This document shows positions 44,868 through 53,200 of a DNA stretch of 64,000 bases, in pieces; the first letter of the stretch is position 1, and each line of letters starts with the position of its first letter. The translations under genes and the position numbers were made by a program. The stretch comes from an uncultured Photobacterium sp. (GTDB lineage Bacteria > Pseudomonadota > Gammaproteobacteria > Enterobacterales > Vibrionaceae). The notes under the pieces were generated by a model. The model was not told where the DNA came from. It did not search any database and worked only from the letters and a program-made list of their open reading frames with translations. The DNA lies in the NCBI RefSeq assembly GCF_947502415.1, contig NZ_CANMZV010000018.1, forward strand, positions 35,645-99,644. Direction: 5' to 3'.

Positions 44868-45761
44868 TTAATCAGCTTTCTTTTTTTTGAAAAACTTTTT
44901 GAAAAAGGCGCCAATACCAACAAAAATAATCACGCCGAACTTCTTCAGAAACAGAATTGCAGCAGCCAGAAATCCGGTCTTTGCAGCAACTTTACCTGCC
45001 ACCAGCGCTCCCAAACCATAAGCCGCCATTTTATCGGTGCTTGAATCGAAATCTGTATATTTGGATCCCTGCTCGAATTCAGCAAGTGCCAATACAGACT
45101 CCAGCTTTGATTCGATGATATCTTTTTGATCCATATTAGCAATGAAATTAAGAACCAACACACCTTGACGACCTAAAACTCGAATATTGTAATTTAGCGT
45201 GTTGACATCATCTTCACCAAACTTAATCTCTTTCGCCCAGTGCAGCTTATGAGTCTGAGCATCATAATATGGCGCTGCTGCCCAACCTACCAGCTCTATA
45301 GCCTCATAGCCCTGACTGACACGAGCCTCACTTTCCTCTCTGGTATCAGATTTCATCTGATTCAAAAGCTCCGTGTAATCAATGTCGTTAGCATCATCAT
45401 CAGAAACATAGCCATCTTCTTCGTATCGGATGGTTACTGCCCATGAATCATTATCAAAAGGAGTCATATCTGCCGGGAAGATCATACCCAAAGTATTTTG
45501 GCCTGGAGGATTGCCCCATACATCAACCAAAACAGTTTCAGCATCACTTGATGAAAGGTAATAAAAATCTTCTGGTATGTTTAATGTTGCTGTGGCACCA
45601 GATAATTTGATCTCGCCAGTCTGACGTTCAAGAGAGTTCCATACATTTCTTGCCCACTCATAGTAGTCATCTGCTTCAGATGTATCAGTTGTATTCTCAG
45701 CCAAAACCAACTGTGGAAAGACAAAAAAACACAATGACATTAGTAATGCCTTAAATTTCAT
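44868..45761 (-). CDS. DUF2167-family membrane protein
   Basis: 297 residues with a signal peptide (LLMSLCFFVFPQLVLA) and the DUF2167 domain: GEIKLSGATATLNIPEDFYYLSSSDAETVLVDVWGNPPG in part (TLNIPEDFYYLSS, VWGNPPG), MIFPADMTPFDNDSWAVTIRYEEDGYVSDDDA in part (WAVTIRYEEDGYVSDDDA), VGWAAAPYYDAQTHKLHWAKEI. The C-terminal tail has a membrane helix (FLAAAILFLKKFGVIIFVGI) and a lysine-rich end (FFKKFFKKKKAD). The family is uncharacterised and commonly stress-associated. Alone on its transcript. Confidence 0.88.
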   Translation of the reverse strand: MKFKALLMSLCFFVFPQLVLAENTTDTSEADDYYEWARNVWNSLERQTGEIKLSGATATLNIPEDFYYLSSSDAETVLVDVWGNPPGQNTLGMIFPADMTPFDNDSWAVTIRYEEDGYVSDDDANDIDYTELLNQMKSDTREESEARVSQGYEAIELVGWAAAPYYDAQTHKLHWAKEIKFGEDDVNTLNYNIRVLGRQGVLVLNFIANMDQKDIIESKLESVLALAEFEQGSKYTDFDSSTDKMAAYGLGALVAGKVAAKTGFLAAAILFLKKFGVIIFVGIGAFFKKFFKKKKAD

Positions 45762-46125
45762 TTTTACTCCATTTGTAGCGATTGACGCAATAATATCTAT
45801 TTATTGTTGTGAGTTATTTTTATAAATACGCAACTATGTTGCATTCAGAGTCAGAGAGGAGTTCTTCTTCTGCTTTCGAATTTTATTACTTAACCCATAA
45901 GCATGACTATCAACCATGATCTCCCCAAATGCGCACGCAATAATATCATCAGGATGAATATAAGTGCCAATATCAATGCGTTTTGTTATGCATAACTGAC
46001 TATTTTGCTAGTTATTGGATTATCAACAGGCAGAAAGTGGACAAGTTTTGTCCGGCAAAGAAGAATTTCGTTTTTGGGAAATGGAAAGGCTTGCGCGGAA
46101 ACAACAGCCCAAGTCATAGAACAAA
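45762..46125. other. Intergenic region with two uncalled short frames
   Basis: 364 bases between the DUF2167 gene and the P-loop kinase gene. Two protein-like short frames meet at a CTAG: a minus-strand frame of 57 codons (46007-45834; contains RIDIGTYIHPDDIIACAFG) and a plus-strand frame of 34 codons from a TTG (46015-46119; contains GKEEFRFWEMERLARK). Neither has an ATG or a ribosome site, so they may be gene remnants. Confidence 0.35.
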
Positions 46126-46644
46126 TTAAAGGGGATATCGCTTTTCAAGTTTAAAAAGCAGTTCCTTAAAAGACTCATCTGGTGTTTTTCCGGCAGTATC
46201 AATTCGAATTACGTTATCATTCCACCGGTGATACTCCCTGTTTTTAACCTGTCCCCAAGTTGGCAACCTTAAGTTCTTCACTACCGTTCTGCGCTGCTCT
46301 ACACGGCTTTTGTGCTCTTCTGAATCCGAACAATAAATCTCAATATCGACATACCTCACATTGGCGGACAAAGCGACATCACGCCACTCATCACGCGTGA
46401 GTTTAATCGGATTGCAGGAATCCGCGATAACACTGTTGCCAAGGTTTAGGTTATCTGATGCCAAGCGATAACTAAGCCTATCCCCCTCACCTTCAACTTT
46501 AAAATCGCATAAGTCTCTCAGTGCCTGCTCAACCGTATCTATCCTCAGATATACAGCCTTTGTGTATTGTGCCAGATATTGAGCCAAGGTTGATTTACCT
46601 GAAGCAGGCAGACCCGAAAAAATGTATAGCGTGGGGGTTGTCAT
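46126..46644 (-). CDS. P-loop kinase-like ATPase (AAA_33)
   Basis: 172 residues with Walker A GLPASGKST at residues about 11-19, the VYLRIDTVEQALRDL segment that follows in zeta-toxin/gluconate-kinase-like proteins, and VIADSCNPIKLTRDEWRDVA, with the arginine-rich lid HKSRVEQRRTVVKNLRLPTW. Such proteins phosphorylate small molecules or RNA ends. Its ATG overlaps the epimerase stop by one base, so the two are translated together, suggesting a shared small-molecule pathway. Confidence 0.85.
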   Translation of the reverse strand: MTTPTLYIFSGLPASGKSTLAQYLAQYTKAVYLRIDTVEQALRDLCDFKVEGEGDRLSYRLASDNLNLGNSVIADSCNPIKLTRDEWRDVALSANVRYVDIEIYCSDSEEHKSRVEQRRTVVKNLRLPTWGQVKNREYHRWNDNVIRIDTAGKTPDESFKELLFKLEKRYPL

Positions 46645-47525
46645 TATGTATAACCCATTACAGGCAGTACTTCTGCTATTTCATTGTCCAGATATCTTAA
46701 TACGCTGTCATAACCATATTTAGGCTGCCAGCCCAGCTCATTCTGCGCCAAGCTTGAGTCATAAACACGATCAAGCATTTGAGGTAACCGCCATCCTCTT
46801 TTTGTAAACTCTTCAGCCAGTTCCGGAGCAAACTCCTGTATCGCTTTCTCTGCATTCTGAAAAAGCAGTTCACAGCAATTTTTATTGAAAGGTGTTCGCC
46901 CAGAGATAATATAGCGTCTGAATCCGGACGGGCGTTTTTCAACGGCGCAGGCATGAGCAACAGCAACATCTCTAGCATCAACACCGCGCGTTAAACGATA
47001 AACAGCCATTAAGTCTGCTGGTTCAGGAAAACAGCGTGACATTTGAAGTACAGTCACAGGTAAATTGAATAAATTAGAAATACTTTCCAACGTATTTTCA
47101 GCTTTGATTTTTGACCTGTGGTAAATCGTTTTAGGTTGTGGGCTGGTTGTTTCATCAACCCAGCCCGCAATCCCTTCTGGTGTGGAGGCATAACCATACA
47201 GTGCAGTTGTACTTGTCAGTACAAAATGTTTCACGCCCTTTTTAAGCCCCTGCAAAGCCAGTTGCTCAGTCGCTTTAACATTAATTTGCTCAAATTCATC
47301 ATCAGAAACCAACCCGACATGAGGCGCATGCAGCGCCGCGGTATGAATAATTACCTCAACGCCTTCTAATGCTTTCTCCAGTAATTCTGTGTCTCGAATA
47401 TCGCCGACATAATCCGCCGTCGAACATGGCGTTCTGTCAATGCCGACAACCTGGTGTTTCTTCATCAGCTTGATATAGATTGCGCGACCTACTCGTCCCG
47501 CTGTTCCTGTGATTAAAATTTTCAA
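46644..47525 (-). CDS. NAD-dependent epimerase/dehydratase (extended SDR)
   Basis: 293 residues. The Rossmann motif ITGTAGRVGRAI (GxxGxxG) at residue 5, the acidic end of strand 2 (VVGIDRTP), HTAALHAPHVGL, the catalytic Ser/Thr in LTSTTALYG and Y-x-x-x-K (YHRSKIKAE) are all present. Likely oxidises or epimerises a nucleotide sugar or a sugar-like metabolite. Translationally linked with the following P-loop kinase. Confidence 0.9.
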   Translation of the reverse strand: MKILITGTAGRVGRAIYIKLMKKHQVVGIDRTPCSTADYVGDIRDTELLEKALEGVEVIIHTAALHAPHVGLVSDDEFEQINVKATEQLALQGLKKGVKHFVLTSTTALYGYASTPEGIAGWVDETTSPQPKTIYHRSKIKAENTLESISNLFNLPVTVLQMSRCFPEPADLMAVYRLTRGVDARDVAVAHACAVEKRPSGFRRYIISGRTPFNKNCCELLFQNAEKAIQEFAPELAEEFTKRGWRLPQMLDRVYDSSLAQNELGWQPKYGYDSVLRYLDNEIAEVLPVMGYT

Positions 47526-47588
47526 TGTTTACTGCCCGTTTGAAATATAAAACGATCTTTACAACAGTGATATGAGCCAATTGATGTT

Positions 47589-47623
47589 TGTCCTGATCTC
47601 ATTAAGCACATGATATCAGGACA
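47589..47623 (-). repeat. Inverted repeat between MBL and epimerase genes
   Basis: A 9-bp perfect stem tgtcctgat/atcaggaca with a 17-base loop, without a T run. It could be an operator or a processing hairpin. Confidence 0.45.
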
Positions 47624-47667
47624 GCCTAGAAGGTGTCTCTCTTCTAATAAAACCTTACTCAACTGAT

Positions 47668-48513
47668 TTATATCTCTATTGTTCGGCCCGTTGGTAAGTA
47701 TTCTATCTGCTCACCAAGAACATCTTTGAGGATCCCATATGCCTTCAAACCAGTACAGTGGCAGGTATAGAGCTTATCAATCGGAAAACGCATCAACAGC
47801 CTCCCAATCTGCTCTATATCTTCTCTGGTTCCACCTATTGTGTTGAACATTGGCAAACCGACAAGGTGAAATCCACCGACCACCGCCTTTATACGTGTAT
47901 CTGGAAACAGCTCTACCGCAGTCTCAAGCATATTAAGCACACCGTTATGCGCACAGCCGGTAAAAATAACCAAGCCATCATCTTCCTTCACAACCATCAT
48001 CAGCTCATGATCAAATGCATCTAACTGATAGCCGGAATCATTTCTCGTATATAGGTATCGGTTCCCCTTAGGCTGCGAATGTTTTTTACTCAAATCAGTT
48101 ACGATGAAGATATTGGGATAAATTTCGGTAAACTTTGAAATGTAATCAAATCGCTCCTGTGCCTCAGAAAACATGCTGGTATTGAGGCCGACATCAAACT
48201 TCAATCCAAACACTTTAAATGCATAACCGAGATTATCGGCCTGTCGCAAATACACTTTTGCCTTAGTATTTTTCTTCAGAAAAGGACTAATGCCACCACC
48301 ATGATCGTGATGCCAATGGGAGACAACCGCAGCATCAACCTCCTCAATATTTACATCCAGTAAGGCTGCGTTCTCATAAAACTTGCTACCGTTACCAGCA
48401 TCGAACAATATTTGCTTTCCCATAGCACTCACATGAAAAGACAATCCTTTTTCAACCGAAAGATCAGGTCGATTTTCAAGCCGGGTATTTTCAACCAGGG
48501 TGGTAATTTTCAT
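47668..48513 (-). CDS. MBL-fold metallo-hydrolase, dihydropterin-type
   Basis: 281 residues. Start ATG 48513 (MKITTLVENTRL) with GAGG upstream. Motif 1 SHWHHDHGGGI (HxHxDH), motif GCAHNGVLNMLETA and terminal DHEL/TCHCTG segments are as in the group resembling beta-ribofuranosylaminobenzene 5'-phosphate/dihydropterin synthases. IGGTREDIEQIGRLLMRF and YTCHCTGLKAYGIL confirm the subfamily. Reaction unknown. The kinase-like gene lies just upstream on the same strand, the two frames 37 bases apart. Confidence 0.88.
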   Translation of the reverse strand: MKITTLVENTRLENRPDLSVEKGLSFHVSAMGKQILFDAGNGSKFYENAALLDVNIEEVDAAVVSHWHHDHGGGISPFLKKNTKAKVYLRQADNLGYAFKVFGLKFDVGLNTSMFSEAQERFDYISKFTEIYPNIFIVTDLSKKHSQPKGNRYLYTRNDSGYQLDAFDHELMMVVKEDDGLVIFTGCAHNGVLNMLETAVELFPDTRIKAVVGGFHLVGLPMFNTIGGTREDIEQIGRLLMRFPIDKLYTCHCTGLKAYGILKDVLGEQIEYLPTGRTIEI

Positions 48514-48550
48514 AGCATCCTCATGATGGTTTAAATATACATTTTGTTCG

Positions 48551-49204
48551 TCATCCGCAATAAGCGTTAACCCAGCCATTCACTGTTTCGATAAATGGCT
48601 GCTTAATAGGTAAACCCGATTCAGCGGATTCATTAATATGTAAAGGGTCCTTGGTTTGCCTATACGCTTTCATACCATGGGGATTAGCCCAGTAGAACAG
48701 CCCCCAGTTGGCCAAATCCCAATTATCATCATAAGGATTGTGCTCATAATCCACATAATAGAGAACACCATTACTCATGACAAAATTATCCGGGAAGTAA
48801 TCGATGTTTAATCTGATTGGCTTGAGAGCCTGAAACATACCGCAGACCTGCTCAATACATAACTCAGGAAGTACACCACCTATGATTAAATCTGTCACAA
48901 GATCGCCTTCAATGTACTCTTTAACCAGGTAATTCCTTTCACCATTAGCATCAAGAAGCTCCGGAACCCTAATTCCAGCTCTCTTTAATTGTCCATACGC
49001 AGATACTTCAAGCTCAACCTTGTTTGCATTTCCAAAAGAGTAATAGGCGCAGTGTTCGTAATGCATAAACTTAACGACATACTGATGTTCTAAATTTTGA
49101 GCTAAATATGAGTAGCCGGATTTGCCTTTACCCAGAAATTTGATAATTTCAAGCTCACCAAGAGTTGTTGATATTACACATCCTATTGCGTTCGTTATAT
49201 TCAC
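48551..49204 (-). CDS. Small protein-kinase-fold protein
   Basis: 217 residues with a minimal kinase fold. G-loop FLGKGKSGYSYLAQ (residues about 23-36), phosphate-binding Lys in QYVVKFMHYEH, hinge YLVKEYIEGDL, catalytic-loop-like NIDYFPDNFVMSNG with D in the first position and N five residues later, and DYEHNPYDDNWD replacing the DFG region. Related to RIO/LPS-kinase-like or aminoglycoside phosphotransferase-like enzymes. It may phosphorylate a metabolite or a sugar. Immediately upstream of the MBL hydrolase; both may act on the same substrate. Confidence 0.75.
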   Translation of the reverse strand: MNITNAIGCVISTTLGELEIIKFLGKGKSGYSYLAQNLEHQYVVKFMHYEHCAYYSFGNANKVELEVSAYGQLKRAGIRVPELLDANGERNYLVKEYIEGDLVTDLIIGGVLPELCIEQVCGMFQALKPIRLNIDYFPDNFVMSNGVLYYVDYEHNPYDDNWDLANWGLFYWANPHGMKAYRQTKDPLHINESAESGLPIKQPFIETVNGWVNAYCG

Positions 49205-49379
49205 TGAAAATCCTTCCCCTGAATATCGCTCAATGAGATCAAAAATAATAGTCGGTCATATTATCTCGCCTTAATATCACATCATGTGACCAAGCCAGAT
49301 ATATTGAACAGTGGCTCCTTTCCATCTACTTACTGATGAAAAAATAGCTTTTGCTCTGTTTTACTCCCACAAAATTTTT

Positions 49380-49787
49380 TCCTAACTTAGTGTTGACCCG
49401 TCTACAAGTTCAGGGTTCAGAATGCTCAGGGCTACTTTTACCAGGCTGCCCTTCAGAAAACGGATATCGTTGGTATGGTGATGATGAAACCAAAGGCTTG
49501 AGGCAATCATTGCCTATCGCTCTTTTGGTGTGCCAATAACGCAATTAGCACCTCTCCTTAACCATCATGATGACATGACACAAGAGCAGATCCTGCATGA
49601 CCAGTTCAACGCCCTGGAACGGGAAATTCAAAGGTTACGCCAGCAACAAAAAGCGATTGTCATGCTATTAAAACAACCTTCTTTATTGGAGCAAAACATG
49701 GTTACAAAAGAACGCTGTGTCGAAATCTATAAAATCACAAACCATGCGCCCCTTTGGGGTCGCATGCTAGTTTCTATTCTTCGTTGA
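49380..49787 (+). pseudogene. Broken MerR-family regulator
   Basis: Fragments of one MerR-type protein lie in two frames. Frame A gives a degenerate helix-turn-helix end with ENGYRWYGDDETKGLRQ (about 49450-49508). Frame C continues AIIAYRSFGVPITQLAPLL and then QFNALEREIQRLRQQQKAIV, MVTKERCVEI, with a coiled coil typical of MerR effector dimers. The switch occurs near 49500-49510. The N-terminal ATG and first HTH helix are missing or corrupted, and the C-terminus stops early (49787) where relatives continue. The reading of the MerR pattern (NGYR-Y-DD-L) is by eye. Confidence 0.6.
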
Positions 49788-49789
49788 CT

Positions 49790-49812
49790 ATAATGATGTA
49801 AGTATCATTAAA
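49790..49812. promoter_or_regulatory. Palindrome upstream of small gene at 49837
   Basis: AATGAT-N7-ATCATT lies between a TTGACT -35-like hexamer and the start of the small gene. It is a possible operator for autoregulation. Confidence 0.4.
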
Positions 49813-49836
49813 CCAGCAGTGGAAGGAGATGGTTAT

Positions 49837-50058
49837 ATGGCAACTGAATTAGACTCGTTACTGCCTGAACTTAAAGAGTTTTCGATTCCTGATACTCAAT
49901 TCAAAGTCGTAGACCCTTTAGAATTACCAGAGCAAACTCGTAAAGCATTTGATGAGTTCATGGCAGATGCATCAGCGCCCGCTCCTTTTTGTGTATACAG
50001 CCACGACTACTCCCGTTTTTGTAAAATGGTTCGCAAAGGCGAGATTACAATAGGCTAA
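49837..50058 (+). CDS. Uncharacterised 73-residue protein
   Basis: Start ATG 49837 (MATELDSLLPEL) with AGGAG eight bases upstream; the GTG at 49819 is rejected. The protein is acidic, with a short helix (PEQTRKAFDEFMADA) and a conserved-looking C-terminal segment FCVYSHDYSRFCKMVRKGEITIG. Size, acidity and an upstream palindrome resemble solitary antitoxins, but no toxin gene lies next to it, so this is speculation. A strong terminator follows. Confidence 0.6.
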   Translation: MATELDSLLPELKEFSIPDTQFKVVDPLELPEQTRKAFDEFMADASAPAPFCVYSHDYSRFCKMVRKGEITIG

Positions 50059-50100
50059 ATCGCTATTTATATGAGCCAATCATAGAAGAATATATTAAAA

Positions 50101-50124
50101 AAGGCCGTAAAAACGGCCTTTCCA
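50101..50124 (+). terminator. Terminator of small gene
   Basis: Stem aaggccgt/acggcctt with loop aaaa, then T-rich sequence. Confidence 0.85.
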
Positions 50125-50226
50125 TTAATAACAAAAGTAAAAATAAGCCCCCACATTACCTGATTCAACTGTCCAACTAATGTAGAACCTAACCAATAGA
50201 TAACTAAATAGAAATAATCATTGAGA

Positions 50227-50254
50227 AAATCCCTCGCCTTTTAGCAAGGGATTT
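50227..50254 (-). terminator. Terminator of giant lipoprotein gene
   Basis: Stem aaatccct/agggattt around a 12-base loop, followed on the minus strand by T-rich sequence. Confidence 0.7.
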
Positions 50255-50280
50255 ATTTTCTACGATACTATAAGATTCAA

Positions 50281-53200
50281 TTAAGCAGCTAAAGCCAAGT
50301 TCTGACTATAAGACTTATTTAAATACGCAATTCTTTGGTTAAGTTCTATTGTCTTTAACGCTCGATCTGCAGAGATACCGAACTGGTTAGCACCTTCAAC
50401 TATCACATCTAACTTAGAATCTTGCCAGCTAGAAAGGTCTTCTGCAGTGATCACCCAATTGCCACCACTTCCAACTACTACATCTTGCTCAAACATCTGC
50501 GATAGTTCCACTTGAGACTGAACCGTAACCTTAAGAGTATCCCCTTCAGCAAACCCTTTTGAACTTCCGCTGATTAGAACACTCATTGACTCACGACTAT
50601 CAATCAAATCATCACCAGCAACTATATCTAAGTTCACAGAAGGCTTTGATATAATTGGCGACGTTTTATCTAATTCAAAGATACCTGACTTACTCGCCGT
50701 GACCTTCTGTCCGTTCTCGCCGCTGACCGTGACCGTAATCTCACCGTTTTTCAACCACGCCACATCAGCCGGGCTATCCAGCTCCCACCTACCGCCGCTG
50801 GCCACCATGGCCTGGCCCTCAACCGTCTTGGTGCCTTCATCGCGGAACACCACTTCCAGCTGGCTTCCAATGGCAAAATACATCGCCTTGCCGCTAACCA
50901 TCAGTGACTTGGCATCAACCTCTTTCACTGTACCCACCGGCATCACTTCCAGCGACGGCGTCAGCTTCAAGGTACCCGAGGTGTCGGTATCCCCTTCGTT
51001 GCCCGCCTCGTCGCGGAACCCACTCAGGGTCAGAGTAACCGTTTCCGTGGTCGCCGATGCGTCTTCTGGCACCTTAACCTTACCCTGCCATAACTGCGAC
51101 GAGCCGGAGGTAGTCCACTCAACTTCGCTGCTGCCCAAGTAACCCTCGAGGTCAGATACCGACTTGGTAAATTGCACGGTAACGTCAACTTCCTGTCCCG
51201 GTGCCTCATCCTCGCCACCATCCGCGGCTCTTAAAATAACATCACCATCAACTTCCGGCTTCGCTATCATCAGGGTAAAAGTATCTGACCCGCTCACATC
51301 TACACCCAGGCCATTCGTGCCGCTGACGGTGACCGTAATGTCACCATCCTTCAGCCCCGCCACGTCAGCCGGGCGATCCAGCTCCCACTTGCCGCCACTA
51401 GCAACCGTCGCCTTCACCGTAACCTGCTTGTCGGCTACATCACGGAATTCCACGTCCAGCTTGCTTCCTACAACAAAATACTTCGCCTGGCCGCTGACCG
51501 GCAGTGACTTGGCATCTTCCTCGCTAACCGCACCCACCGGCATCACTTCCAGCGACGGCGTCAGCTTCAAGGTACCCGAGGTGTCGGTATCCCCTTCGTT
51601 GCCCGCCTCGTCGCGGAACCCACTCAGGGTCAGAGTAACCGTTTCCGTGGTCGCCGATCCGTCTTCTGGCACCTTAACCTTACCCTGCCATAACTGCGAC
51701 GAGCCGGAGGTAGTCCACTCAACTTCGCTGCTGCCCAAGTAACCCACTAGGTCAGATACCGACTTAGTAAACTCAACACTGAACTCAAGTGTTGTCTTCG
51801 GCGCAACGTGCTCAAGACCCAAATCGACATGATTTACTTCAGGAAGAGTTAGATCTAACTCAAATGTTTCCGTTACTGACTCTGCAATTGCGCCAAGTTG
51901 GTTCGTTCCACTTACAATTACCTTAATTGGTCCGTTAGCCAAAGAAGTCATTGCTGTTCCAGAGTCCATCGTCCAGGTATTTTCTGAACTAACCGAAGCG
52001 GTTGCGCTAACTTCGGTACCTTTTTGAACAAACTTCAAATTTATCGGTTGACCAACTGAAAAATGAGTACTGGTTCCCGACAATTTATTATTCTGAGCTT
52101 GCGCTTTATTTATTACGCCGCCATTTTCAACATTAATCGCTAATGTTGGCGTATATGGCAAAGCATGTTCTGAGTTAGGTTCACCAACATTTTCCAGTTC
52201 ATCAGTGTAATTCTCAACGGTAAGAACTACTTTATCGCCTGATACAGAAGGGACGTTTTTATGAACTATCCAGTCAGTCTTAGCTACACTATCACTCAAC
52301 GTAAAGCTTTCACCGCCAAGATCACCTGAAACGCCAGTCACTGGCTTATCAAAAAATAACTTGATCTCAACTTCTTTCCCCACTTTGCTCTGTGAAGGAG
52401 CAAACTCAACTCGCGATAACTTAGGTAACACACTTTTAACACTTAAAGCTAGGTTATTTCCTGTACCAGGAATTGTGTTAATACTCTCATAGCTATTCTC
52501 CTCTACAGATACTGTGATGTTTTTATCCAAGTCTAAAGGCGACGTATACTGAACATTCCATTCATGATTGCTAACTTTGGTCCAGGTTGAAGAATTAAGC
52601 GAACCACTATCCCCACCATCACTAGCAGTTAACGTGACATCTGAAAAATCAAATTTCTGGACATCTTCTGAAAAAGCAAACGTTAAAATCGTTAATTTTC
52701 CCCCACCCAACATGTTTTGTTTTGCCGTAGAAGAAATAGTAAGTGCAGGCACAGTTGCTTCATCTACATTTACACTTGCAGATGAAGGAGTCTTACGTCC
52801 AATCTCATCCGAAGCCTCGATAGTTACAGTGTCGCCACCAGGTAATGCCAAGAAATTGAAAATGTAAGGTTTGCCCTTTTCTTTTGGCGGAATGATTTCT
52901 ATAAGATCCCCCCGCGTCATTGTTGCTGTGACAGTTCTAGGAATTAAGGTTGCGTCAGTTATTAAGGCTTCAACAGAATATTTATATTTATTCCCCTCAG
53001 GCTTCATACTGATATTTTTCCCCATAACTCCTGTAATTTTTGGAGCTAAATAATCAACATAAGCTTCAGCGCCGCCAAAACCATAGATTTTTTTATCATA
53101 AGCAAAATTATCGATTTTACGGCCAATAGTATCAGTGGCTGTTAATTTAAACTGATACGATCCTTGTTGATCTTCAGTGAACACCTGACTGCCAATTGCC

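Noticed and set aside
41731..49204. Chromosomal integron array
   Set aside because: The run of short GNAT, DUF4440 and GST genes is cassette-like, but no repeated attC-type palindromes were seen between them.
50699..51742. Long plus-strand frames inside the giant gene
   Set aside because: They are antisense shadows of the GC-rich repeat units, mirroring their repetition.
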